64,000 bases of DNA from positions 248,001 to 312,000 of the forward strand of contig VWZS01004365.1 of assembly GCA_013397075.1 (NCBI GenBank). Direction: 5' to 3'. The first letter of the stretch is position 1; the number at the start of each line of letters is the position of its first letter. The notes under the pieces are model-generated. The model made no database searches. It was not told where the DNA came from and saw nothing but the letters and a program-made list of their open reading frames with translations. The position numbers were made by a program, and so were the translations under genes. Shown piece after piece: positions 37,510 through 49,617 of the stretch. The stretch is from Rhabdornis inornatus. Its lineage: Eukaryota > Chordata > Aves > Passeriformes > Rhabdornithidae.

Positions 37510-40500
37510 GATCTCAGACAATGTGACCAGCATACAAAATAAGGATGGTCATTTACCTTACTCATATGACATAACTCCAGAACCATATAATTGACAGCAT
37601 CTGCAGCTCAATTGCATTAATATATTTAATGATGACAAAACAAAACCTTTCTGCTGCAGTGTGGGAAATTTTCAAGTTCTGTTTCCAGAAATGTTGCAGG
37701 ATCTTTGGGGTACATAATTCCTGCTGCTGGTATCTGGTTGCTTACAACCCCCTCAAGTGGTAATGTCTGGAGGTGGGTGAAGCTGCTACACAGTGAGATT
37801 TTCCTTTTCTCTTTAGGGAAGTGCAGGCAACAGAGATTGACTCTGCCTTGTGCCTGCCTGATGTCTCTGGGGTGCTTTCTGCTCTCCCTCAGAGTGGATG
37901 ATCTGGCTGCTGCTCATGGGCACCCATGAACTGCTCAACAGCTGGAAAAAAGTTACTCTTTCTGAAAATAAACCCTGAGAAAAGACAGAACCAATATACT
38001 GTTTTCTCCTCCCAGGAGCAAATAATTCGGAGAGAGCTCTCTTAGTGCTTACAGATGTTTGATCAGGTATGCAGCTTCTCTTGCTTTATAGTGAAGTCTT
38101 TGAAAAAAGATGTCCAATCAGTCATAAACACCAACAAGAATTTAACTTATCTTTATAGTTACTAACATGATAGCACGTTAAAATACTTCTACTTTTTAAA
38201 CCAAACTGAATTAATCAAAACTATCTTTTTCTTCGATGCACATGAATCCTGTTCAATCTGCAAAATGCTCAAAGGGTTAAATTAAAGATGAATTAGAACA
38301 CAGAAACATGCAGGAGAACGTCCCCCTCCTTCAAATCCTATTTAAATGATAGAAAGCCTTTCTACAGGGTTAAAGTCAAACTGTAGATTTCCTGATATAT
38401 TTAATAATGTAACTTCTTCATACATAATGATAAAACTTGACTCTAGTAAATTCAACTCTTTGGAATTACCATGATTATTTATGTCAGAAAATAATTGAAA
38501 CAATTTATTTTATGTTTGTTTGAATATTGTTTAAGCTACTTTTTATGCACAAACATTTTTCTATCAGTTTTTTCAAAGGACTTTATGTTTAAAGATCTTT
38601 CAAGTTAATTCCATTGGTTCATTATTTTTCTCCACATTGCTATTTCTGAATTTATACCATTTCAATTAGGTTTTATTTTAAGCTATGTTACATTTTTATG
38701 TTAGCAAACTGTGCCAGAAAATGCTAAAAAACCCCTGTGTGTCAGTGAGGACAGTCATGATTTCATGTCTGTAAAATGTCAACAAATTTATTTTAAATGA
38801 AATTCAACAAGATAGCTTCAAATATATACATATTTAGCAGCTACTGAAAGTCTGTGTGCACCATTGTTGTTTTGACCATTTTTGTCAAACAGTACAAGGA
38901 AAAGCATCAAGGAAATTAAAAATATCATGTTAATATTGTTATTCAAATTTTTTAAGCTTCACTTAATATGCTAAAAGATATGCGGAATTTGTGCAAGTGA
39001 GGAATATTCATAACTGAATGTTATGGAACATTAAAGTAAAATGAGTTCAGAGAACTCTTATTTAGAACTTCCTATTTTACCACTAATAATTTTCAGTTAG
39101 AATAAAAAATTTAAATAAAATATTTGAATGCTGTAAATGCCTTTGCTCTGTACTCAGGGACAGAGCTCTCATTTGGAAGGGGGATGGTGAAGGAAAGGAG
39201 TAGCAGATGTCTTCAAGTTAGGCACTGCCTGGTCAGCTGCAAGACAACTACATCCATTTATGTATGCAAATTCAGAATTCCCTCATCTAAAAATGAAAAT
39301 CGCTCTTTGCAGGGAAAGTAGGACTGCCAGAAACAGCTTTTTTTCATAAACAGCAGCTTATCTACGCTTTCTTCTAAAAGAGAGGAAGCCACGCTTAAGT
39401 AGGAATCCTTGTGTTCTTTATACATTTACCACACCTCTTAGATACATTTAGAAACCGCAGACTTGTTGATATACTTGTTCTGGGAGTGTAAAACTTCACA
39501 TAAAATTTTGAGTATAAACTAGCACATAAATGGACAATATTAGTTTCTTTAGTCTCAACCTTATTGAGTACTATTGTTTCAACATCCCTACATTGAAAGA
39601 TGAAGGTCTACAAAGGTGCTGTAGTTTTGAAAAATTCTCTACCTATGTTAAGCATTACCCACATAACTCTACTGTGCAAAGCTGCATAAGGTTCTGTGGA
39701 TTGTGGAGGTCAGCCCCAATAATTGAATAAATGGTGTTCCAGGTGGAGCCTGAGGTGGGATGCAAGTATTGCGTGTCTGTCTCACCTCACTACATCCATC
39801 TCACTTTCATGAGCAAAACAATTTGCACACAGTTATTTTTTTCTGCTAGAAAAGTTGAACAGTTGTTCCCAGCCTTTGTGTGGGCTTCGTTGTAATGCTT
39901 TCTTATTTTTATTAACAAAAGAGCTCTGAATATTTGTAAAAAGTTGACATTACTTCATTAGCTGTTGCCCGTCTACGAGTAAGACTACTGAAAAGAATAT
40001 CATGTTCTCTGCTGGATATCTCCATGAATGTTTCCAAAACATGACTTCCCACAAGCAAGGAGGACCATACAGAAAGGCAATTAACAAGCATGGAATGTGT
40101 ATTCCCAGACTGTTTCTGTTCTCTTGTTAGTTCGAAGTTGTATTTACTATCACATCTTTCATAAATGTGTAAGGCCCCAGTCAAGCACTTAAAAAGACAG
40201 AAATGGGTGTTTGCTAAATTTCTCATCCCTTTTGAGTTCCTCGGTTTTAACAAAGAGATTTTTTTATATATTGGATTTTTACCAGCATTACAGAAACAAG
40301 TTTCAGAATTCATTCCAAAATCAGAATTTCACTATAGGAACCCCAAATATTCCAGTGTATTCAGAAAAGCAGGAAATCTGGCACATTGTATTACCACCAC
40401 ATGGTGGTTATAACTATAGGGTTATTATGCCTCCTGAGCAACCTGCAATGTGGGACAGAGCCTGAAATTCTCTTCCAAGTTTGCAAAATGTATAGTGTGA

Positions 40501-43157
40501 AGAGTTTCTGACATATCAGAGGATTTTAGGAGTAACATGGGTACTGAGGAGTGCAGCTGTATGGATCAAGGAGGTGGCAGGTACCAAATTGCCTGAAAGT
40601 AGGTACAAGTGGTGTGGTGGGTTGGAACCACATTTAATTCCTTTCATGTGCTCCACTACTGCTTTGTCCTGCTGTAAGGCCATATATAAATAAGCACTAA
40701 TGGACAGATTTTGCATGCTGATATTTTGAACTAGTATAAATGGGCAGAGAACTTCTGATGAGTTATGACATGCAAAAAATCATCTTGTATTGGCCTCATG
40801 GAAGAAGTACGAGAAAGGAAGGTCTATAAATCCCTGCTGTTGTGAGCATTCACCAGTCTGGATATCTGATGCATATGAGCAAATACCCTGATTTTCCCAT
40901 GAACTTCAGTTATGTTTTCAAGAATAATAACTAATTCCTGAATTTTAGTGTCTTACCCCAGAAAAACCTTCTGGTATCTGGCTATACAGGTACTGTTGCA
41001 GCCTCAAATACACCCTAACTCTGTCACATCCTATAATGAAAAAGAGCGTGCCCTTATTAAAAGAAAATAAAAATGACAGAGGGAAAATGAATCATCAGAT
41101 TTTTTTTTTAATTCTATACTTTGCAGTAAAACTCCAGCAGTTGAGATTTAAGATTTCCAAGTCCCTATACTAATTTTAACCCACTGCTCTTCACCTTCAC
41201 GTGGACTAGCATCTGCCTGTGAACTTTCAGCCTACAAATCCATAGAATATGTTGTAAGAGCTGCAAATCAATAGAAATCAACTGCTTAGCACCCCTACAG
41301 AACCCTACCCAGAGCAACACACTCGTGGCACATCAGTGGGAGGTCAAGAAGACAGGCAGAGGGAGTTTAGTGATGCTGAACATTTGTTAGCTATTCCTGG
41401 TTCTTCTTGATTTGCGTTCAAGGATCCTTGAAAACATAACTGCAGTAATGATGATCCAGCAGGAATAATTTCCCAGAACTAGACCTAGAACATTTTTTTA
41501 TACGGATGTAAACTAAATGGACAAGTGTCTTATTAAGGAAATTATTTGTTCTCATGCCTCCCTGTATATTGTCTTGCTTCTATTGCTGCTATGAAGGGCA
41601 GTCTTACTCCTAAATTCTTGACACTGTGACTAAAATTAGGCTTTTAAAATACATATATTCATACACAGATACATATATATATGTATGGGTGTATACAAAC
41701 ACACATGCAGATAGACCTAGGCTTTAATCTTAACTGTATCTGAACTAGCTGCATAAGAACTCTTAGTTCCTTAGTATTTTAGCTGTAAAACTTGTGAATG
41801 TTTATTATTCATCAATGCACTAAGCATTTTTGCATAGTAATGGCAACATTAGTGAAATATTAGGAACATTTGATCGACTTGCTGGGACGAAAAGCTGTAG
41901 TGGGTGCTGGGCTTGTCTGGGACTTGAAGCTGACTACTACTGCAAGGATTGGGAGCAGAGCTATGCCTTCCTGGGGTAGATTCATAATGTATTTTTTCCT
42001 ACAGTAGGCTGGAAAACACATGAATTTGAACACAACAGGCAGCTGTGCTCTGCACAGAGGTTAGGGGTCAAGGTGAGGATGTAATTTAGTTGTGGAATTT
42101 ATCAAGTGGTGGTGCTGCTTATATAAACAAAGCTTTTAAATTTAAGTTTTAGGGTAAAGTAGGAATAAAAGTACAACATTTTCCTAATAAGTGAAGCCAA
42201 ATTAGAGACTCTTGAAACATTTTTTGGGAATTGACAGAAAGGTATTTTGTGGATATGCTCCACCATTTCATAACAGACTTGCTCTTAGCTGCTAGAACTA
42301 TCTACACTTCTTATCCATTAAGCCAAGTCCCAGTAGTTTCTTACACAGCTCTCATATAGATACGAAAGTGAAAGGGAATAAAAAGCCCAACATACATTTT
42401 GTGCCTGTGTTGAAGACACAGACTTTGAAAAATATAAAAAGTGTAACTTGTCATCAAGTGTAAGTGGGCTTGGCTGCCTGTGGCTCCACTGCGGCTGCAT
42501 TAAATGACACAACCTAAAGACCCATGTATAAATATTTTTTTTCCTCTCATAGTTTTGAAAGCAAAACTACTGACAAACTCTTTCTTTTAAAACAAAGAAT
42601 GCATGTAAAAAGGTGTCCTCTATATTCATCAGACATACTGTTGAATTTGATAGACCTATCATTTGTACGCTACATATATTGTTGCTTTAATGCATTCCCT
42701 CACTACTTTGATAAAAGCCTTAAGATGTTGCCACTAGTCCTTTGATGTTTCTCTCTGATGTTACAGTACCTCTTTTTTTCTTCTCTTCCAAAAATCTGTT
42801 TTGCATAAACGTGAGCAGACAAGACATTTCTAGTTAAGGACAGAAACATCAAGTTCTATCAATAAAAGGACAAAATGAGAAGCTATATCTAGAGTTTTAT
42901 ATACTCTTTTGAAGCCCTTATGGATGAAAATATTGTAAATATTTTAGAGAAAATATGATAATGTTTCATTAGCTTAAAAAGAAAAAAACCTTAGTTGCCA
43001 TGAATTTTCTTGTGACATAACAATTAATTTTCTACTAAACAAGAAGAATAAATCTTACAATGGCCGGAAAGTATTTGCCTGTCTATTCTTGTCTCTAAAC
43101 TACCAATTTCTTAACTGGGATTTATAGGTTATTATGCAAGAGAAAAACCAGAATTTT

Positions 43158-43216
43158 TATATTTAGTCTCAAAGTCTTACACTGTAACACTGTGTAAGAC
43201 TTTGAGACTAAATATA
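43158..43216. repeat. Perfect 25-bp inverted repeat with 9-nt loop (hairpin)
   Basis: The left arm, 43,158-43,182, and the right arm, 43,192-43,216, are exactly complementary over all 25 positions. They are separated by the 9-base loop TGTAACACT. Pairing breaks at the next outer base. An RNA from either strand would fold into a 59-nt stem-loop. Arms this perfect in otherwise ordinary DNA suggest a recent origin, for example by template switching during replication, or constraint. It could also be a very short inverted-repeat element, or a precursor of a small RNA. No flanking target-site duplication is evident. Confidence 0.95.
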
Positions 43217-43292
43217 GTATTATATTTATACTGTATTTTGAAAAATAAAGTTGCTTAATCTGTTGGGGTTTTTTTACTGCAAATAAGTAAGG

Positions 43293-43354
43293 TATTATTA
43301 TTATTGGTGGTGGTGGTGGTGGTGGTAGTAGTAATAGTAGCAGAAGAAGAAGAA
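43293..43354. repeat. Compound trinucleotide microsatellite
   Basis: The tract runs from (ATT)n into seven GGT units (43,306-43,326), then AGT/AAT units, then (AGA)n ending near 43,354. The motif changes stepwise, which is typical of a mutating trinucleotide tract. It lies 77 bp right of the perfect hairpin. Confidence 0.92.
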
Positions 43355-45628
43355 ATGTTTCAACTCGAGATCTCAGTGAAGAGGTAGTGACATTGTCCCA
43401 CGGGGACTGAAATAATTGCTGCCCTCAGAATTTTCCAAGATGAAAAATATATACTAATACTGATAAACAGATACTGTTATTCAAATTTATCAAGGAAAAC
43501 AGATTCAAAGTCTTGCTCAAGGCCATAAAGGGAAAACGTAGCAAGGGCAGGGAATACACAGCACCCCTGAGTGCCAATCCACCGTAATTTAAATTACTGG
43601 CAAGTATTGTGGAAAGAGTGATTTTCCTGTGAATGGTAGGACTGTTTTGCTGCATTCAAGAAGAACCTTGTGTAGTGGAGCCACATCATGGTCTGGTGAT
43701 TAAAAAATGTTAACTTAAGCCAAGAAATGCCAGTTAGTTGTCTTACTTCTTCCAAGACATACGTATTGTTTTGCTATTCAAAATTTCATGAACAATTCTC
43801 AGCAACGTAAATAGGGATAGAATATTACTTCTTTTTCACACAACTGAAGCATGGTACATTTCTTAAAGACTTTTTTCATAGCTCACTAATGCAGAATGCT
43901 CTGGACAATTACTGATTAAAGCTCCATTCCTACAAGCAATTGTCCATATGACTATTTTCCCTGAAATCAGTGAAAGCCCTTCACGGGATACAGTGGAAAA
44001 CTCTAGGCAGTTGCAGGATCAGGGCCTAGCAAGGATATGGACATCTTGTATCTATAAGCAATGATAAAACTGAAACAAACACTTTGACTATCCCATATCC
44101 AATGAGATGTATGGAAATAAATTAAGCTACTACTTAACAGGGAAATTTGAGAATTGGAAATAAGTAGGTAAAAAAACCCTTCCTATTTATCTGTGGAATC
44201 AAAAATGATGCAATTATAAAAAGTTCTAAAGGAACAGAAAAATGGAAGGAATAGCTGAGAATTAATATTTATTAAATACATTTATTTCTTATGCTTCTAC
44301 AAATCACTTACTGCTTTTGTATCCACCTTCTGTGTTATCTGTAGGAGGAAGGAGATGTGGCCCCAGGACTTCAAGATCTGTTGATTGCTAGCAGGGAACC
44401 CCCCCCCACCCCCCGCATTTCTCATTTGCAATACTCTATATACTCTATTTTAATACTGATTGATTTTACTGTTCAGTTATAAAACAGAATCTGTAATTTG
44501 TGCCATTGATCAGGCTGTAAACAATCTCTATATGTGAAGGATTATATGTAGACTTCTATTTCCTGTGGCTGTGCAGGACACTTCTTGCTGCAATTCTCTT
44601 CCTACCAGCCTTTCTCTTTTGCTTACCCTCCACATATTATCTTCAGAGACAGGTCTGAAGCCTACAGTAAAATGACTAAGAATTTTACTGTACAGCAGCC
44701 ACGCGCACCATGCATCATTTTAACTTGTCTTGCTTCTGTGCAGACTTTTTCTCTATCTGTCTCATCAAGGGAATTACAGCGTGCCTTATATCAGACCTCC
44801 CAAATGGTGGACTTTAAAAGTAGGTTTAGGAAATAAATATCCATGTTCACTTCTCTTCTAACACATACTGCTCTTTACTGTAGTCTAAATCCTAGGACTA
44901 CTGGACTGAAATTGAGATCTGTAAACAGGAATCAAGATTTAAAATGTTAACTGGACTTTTCTGTGACTTTTAATCAGTCACAGAAGTCCTCAGCCAAAAA
45001 AAAATATTCCCAGGTCTCTTACTGCTTAGTATTTGAAGTATAGTTAGTAAAAAAAATTAGTTGCTGCCAGGACTTCTCTTCCTGGGTGAGACATTATTCT
45101 CCTCCAGCCCACAGTAGTTTTTACACAGTGGACATACACCTTTCACACCTTGACATAAAATCTGGTTTAAATAACTTTCTGTGTGCATCCTCTTAACAGT
45201 GAAACCATGCTTCTGATACTGTCTTCTTGTTTGTGAGATAGGCTGAAATTTGCTTTATTGAAGCACTAAAAGCTTTAAATTATTTGCCCGCTCATCCTCT
45301 GTCTATCCAAAATTTACCACCTTGAAGAAAACCTCAGCAACAAAATAACCACAGATTGTTTGGGTCCATAAGATGATCAAAACCCCTGCTGGGAGTATGA
45401 CTGTTTCTTGCTTTGCTGGTAGTCTTTTGTATGATTCCCAGCTCATGCTGGCAAAGAACTTTCTGGCTGGTATACTCCTGTGGTGTCTTGAGCTTCATGT
45501 CTAACATCAGGACCCTTTGTTCTGTACGAATACACAGAAGTCTTCTCTTCTCCAGTTTTCCTTTTATTCTGTTAAGGCTGTTTAGTTTTCATTATGATGA
45601 CAGACTAATCTTTCTTTTCCTTTACAGT
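43355..45628. other. Non-coding DNA, no gene seen
   Basis: AT-rich sequence with no recognised exon. A cytosine-rich run (44,399-44,414) is the only notable short feature. Confidence 0.6.
44399..44414. repeat. C-homopolymer run with one interruption
   Basis: Nine C, one A, then six C. The minus strand therefore has two adjoining G runs that could stack as a G-quadruplex. The run also makes sequencing errors in length likely here. Confidence 0.85.
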
Positions 45629-46226
45629 TGCTGTGGTTTAACCCCAGCAGGCAACTAAATGCCACACAGCTGCTTGCTCACTTCCCCTTCCCCCACCACC
45701 CAGTGATGGGAAGGGGAGGAAATCAGAAAGGAAAGAAAAGAAAATACAACTCATCGGTTGACATAAAGAAAGTTTAGTATTTAAACCAAATGAAAGACAA
45801 TAACCATAACAAGAACAACAATATTAATACTACTTCTAATAATTGTAATAGAAAGGAGAGGGAGAGCAGGAGATAAAACCCAAGACAAGCAATGCACAAT
45901 ACAGTTGCTCACCATCTGCTGAATGATGCTGTCCCTGAGCCACAACTGGCTCTCCCCTGCAGGTGAATCTCCCCAGGTTATATACTGGCCATGATTTTTT
46001 TGTGATGTGGAATATCCTTTTGGCCATTTCATGTCAGCTTTCCTGGCCATACTCCCTCCCAGCTTCTTGTGCAGCTCCTCACTGGCTGAAAAGTCCCTGA
46101 CTTAGAGTAGCTACTAAGCAACAACTAAAACATCTGTGTATTATCAACATTATTCTCATACCTAATCCAAAACATAGCACTGTACCAGCTCCTGAGAAGA
46201 AAATTATCTCAGCTGTAGCCAGGACA
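45629..46226 (-). mobile_element. Solo LTR of an avian endogenous retrovirus, minus orientation
   Basis: About 598 bp. On the minus strand it begins TGTCCTGGCTACAGCTGAG at 46,226 and ends CCACAGCA at 45,629, giving the TG...CA ends expected of an LTR. I recognise the block order from an LTR family common in bird genomes: 'aattttctt', 'gctatgttttgga', 'gatgttttagttgttg', 'gaagctgggaggga', 'aaaaggatattcca', a TATA element, then 'ccgatgagttgtatttt' and a 'ctggggttaaaccaca' end. No gag, pol or env sequence flanks it, so it is a solo LTR left by recombination. The 5-bp flanks (ACAGT and TTAGT) match at only three positions, so a target duplication is not proven. I do not assign a family name with certainty. 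The open frames inside it (45781-46050 and 45836-46027, minus) are not genes. Confidence 0.88.
45977..45989 (-). promoter_or_regulatory. TATA element of the LTR promoter
   Basis: On the minus strand the sequence reads CCAGTATATAACC, a good TATA box at the position expected in the U3 region of this LTR. It fixes the sense orientation as minus, so any residual transcription would run leftward, away from the TFEC exons. Confidence 0.7.
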
Positions 46227-49200
46227 TTAGTTTTATTCCACTCATTTACTTTTCAAGGGCTTTTCATTTGCCTTCAAGTATTATGGTTAGGAATAGAGGG
46301 AGACCCAAAATACTTTCTAAGTTGAAAGTGATCTCAATGTTTTTTCTATTGTTTTGTATTCTGATAGCTTTTTATCAGGGCCTATTTTTTTCTGCTTACA
46401 TTATCAGCTTTATCTAGATGGTTTAAATTTTCCGTTTCTGATTGGTCATAGTGTCACCTCTTTTGCAATCGTATTAAACCCAGTTCTTGTTTTGTGGCTA
46501 CTCATCCTGAGTCAGCATATCCTCCTCTTCCAGCTACTCTGAACCTTGCCTCAAAGCTTCCCAGTAAATAGGAGAATAATGCCATCTGCAAATCTCAGGT
46601 GACTTGAGTATTCTCTGTTGATACTACTATGCTTAGTTTCTCATTCAAGGTTTACAGTGATTTTACAGGGAAAAAGGGGTTTTCTGACATAACTGAAAAG
46701 GGCCTTTTCATTTACTTTGTTAAATGTAAGTTTCCACTGAACTGCGCTATAAATGTTTTTGAAGAGAGAAAATCTACAATAATTTAAAATGTATTTTTGG
46801 AAGTGAATATGAAACTTTAGTAGTCTACTTGAAAATCTTGCTTCAAGAATTGAAAATGTAAGTTGAATTAGCTGGGCTGGAGACTCATGGATTAATGTGA
46901 CAAGATAAATTCTTCTGCTGGAAATCCAGCTGTGAGGAGGGGCAGCAGCAATTTTACACAAGTAGTGGGATTTTGTAATCTTTAGAGAAGGATACTCCTG
47001 CCTAATAAAGAGATCGTCCTGACTAGCTGTGGGCTGTGCACTCATGCATGTGTGGTCAAAGAAGGAGTAAAAGGGAAATAAAATCTCAGAGACCAGCACA
47101 GCTATAGTCTGAAGCCATGTTTACCTATGCAGTACTTTGAGTTACTCCTCTGTAAGAAAGCCTTCCTCACTCTGACAAGCACTTATCCATCTGTTAAGTA
47201 AGTGGAATGGTCCTGAGGGCCACTAATGTAAGGATAAAATCTAGACTTGAGTGAGAAAAATAGGAGTATTACCAACATTTAACTGTCTTAGGTATATGCT
47301 CTGCATCCAGCTAACGAAAATGGGATGAGCCTGAGTAAATCCCAGTGAATTGTGTTGTTAAACTACTTTGAGACAGTGCTGAATAAACTGTGATTGTGAA
47401 CTGGGTTGACAATAACCCTAGTGTTTGATGTTGAAGATAATGATTTCATTCAAGGTTAAAATAATAACAAAAGACTACAATAGGAAGAGTTTTGTGTCAC
47501 AAAGCGTTTAGGCTTTGTGGGCTTTTGAATGGCAACAGTGATGACAGAATGACAAAAAAGATTGAAGGAAACTGCTAACATGGTCGTACTGTTATGCTAT
47601 TTATTTCTTCTTGCACATATTCTTCAGTTAATACTGCATTTAAGACACAGATAGAAAGCTTCTTTCCTTAAAAGTTCTGTATCATTTCTTCTACTTTAGC
47701 TGAAATTCCATCCAGAGTTGAGGAAATGCCCTTATGAACCATTTCTCCTTTCTTCCCCTCAAACCGACTGGATATACATAGACATATATTATTCATGGGC
47801 AGATTTGTACTAGTCCTTTTTTGTTTGCTGTTCTGTGTTTGGGTACCCAGGCTCTGGGGCGATGCTGTTGTGTAGAGGTGATAAAAGCGATAGGCACGGC
47901 AGGTAGGTGATGATGCTCGCCAATCAATATTTCTGTACTTTTAGCTTCCTGAGGAAAATCAGGCTAATTGATTCATACTTTATTTTGCATGTCTGGTGGA
48001 ATCACATTTTTATCCACCAGCTTCTTAAGCCAGACCACAGAGACTAGCATTTGCCTTCTCTCTGTAACATGGCCTACAGATTATGTAGCAAAATTCTAAT
48101 TAACTCACTTGTTAATTAAATAAATTTGTTAATACTAATAAATTCACTTACTAAATCTTAGCATTAACACTCACAGCACACCACTTTGTTGCAGGGCAAA
48201 CACTGTGATGTTTCCCTGCTGAACGTTCTGTGGCAAAATGCTACGGACTCTTTAAAATAGCTATTGTTATTAAATATTCTTTCTTTCAACTTAAAATATA
48301 TCACACATATACGTAGATATGACAATAATTTTTCTAGGCAACTCTAACAACTTCTTTTTGAGTTGTACATTCCTTTCCACATTAGGATCATTTAATTTGA
48401 AAGACTTGTTCTATACAATACAGCTTATAAATAATGCTCTTAATAATGGCTTACCAGTAGTAAGCTTTAATTCCATATTCACACAAAACTCTCATTTAAA
48501 CTAAGGGGGAGTTTCTCTTGATTAATTCCATCAAAATCAACCATCTTTGGTTAATTAATGTTTATATTTAGTGGCTATTAGTTGGAAAATGTTAAGTAGC
48601 TTGAGTTTAGCTTAATATCACTCCTCCAACTCCTATTCTTTAGTGTCTATTGAGTGCAAAAAGGTTTGTTGTACCTAAATTGAGATGGAAATGCTGTAGA
48701 GTACAACTCTAACACTGAAGCACGTTCCTGTTTCTGCTAGGCTGACTTTTGATTCTATTTATGGTGATTTTACAGCAGTTCTGGTTCTAAGTTTTTTTTT
48801 TAAAGGCTGATTTCAGAATGTAAAGGCTGAATTTTGGTCTGTTGCATATTAGAAATGGTATTAACATTTTATCTTTTTTTTTTTTTTACTAATTGAGTTA
48901 GTGCTGAATGGAACATACTGTGAACTGAGATTAGTTTAAATACACATCAAAAGGCAAGACTGCTTTCTTAGTTCAGTACTGAAAGTACCAATTATGCTAT
49001 TTTTGTGAGCTTTTGTCAACTGCAGAGTACAGCAAAACTTAAGTGTTTGGAGCTTTGCATGCTGTAAGTGCTCCCTGAATAAATTTTTCGCTTGCCTTGT
49101 CTTCAGCAGATGCTTATCAGTGTTAGTCTGAAAGGCATGGTTTTCGACTCAAACGTACAAAAATATAGCTCAGAAAATATTCCTCAAAATCAATTACAAA

Positions 49201-49594
49201 GTTTTAAGTGAACATTTATATTCATGATCATTTCTGGTAATAATTTTAACTTGCAGCTAGGATTTTTATTTAACTCTTATTTTTAAGAAGAGTGACAAAC
49301 ACAAATTCCTTGAAGTTATTAAAATATTTCAAGGGCCACATGCTTAATGCATTGTAAATCACTGCTGCTACTCTCAGTCCATAGGTGGAAGTGTATTGCC
49401 AGAAGAGTACAGAGATTTCTGGCTGATGTTCAGGTACTGAAGGTAATATTTGCTAACCCCATGAACAGCATATCAGCAGCATCCTTGGGGTATGAACACA
49501 CTCACACTCATTGCTACTAACAGCCAGAAAACATATTTGGACACAAAATAGGCCAGGTAGATTTTTAAAAAGTGCTTTTACCAGCTGATAAGAA

Positions 49595-49617
49595 TTTTTT
49601 TTTTTTTTTTTTTTTTT
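49595..49617. repeat. Poly-T run, 23 bases
   Basis: An uninterrupted T homopolymer on +. It could be the poly-A tail of a minus-strand retroposed sequence, but no attached element was recognised. A chance homopolymer is equally possible. Confidence 0.9.

Larger units (their letters stand above)
19813..43157. other. Non-coding DNA, no gene seen
   Basis: Long gene-poor interval of AT-rich DNA. Features I could name inside it are listed separately: microsatellites, small duplications, a possible old LTR near 25,150, a single N at 31,766 and a short palindrome at 37,491. Slightly GC-richer patches lie at about 30,420-30,660, 33,180-33,540 and 35,220-35,640. None shows a recognisable protein domain or a convincing chain of splice sites. 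The interval is probably intergenic or a long 5' intron upstream of TFEC. Confidence 0.6.

Noticed and set aside
45781..46050. Minus-strand open frames of 89 and 63 codons
   Set aside because: Both lie wholly inside the solo LTR and have no viral or host protein motif.
46641..47099. 152-codon minus-strand open frame, the longest in the window
   Set aside because: No domain, signal or repeat pattern is recognisable. In 64 kb of AT-rich DNA one such frame in six is not surprising, and there is no supporting splice structure.
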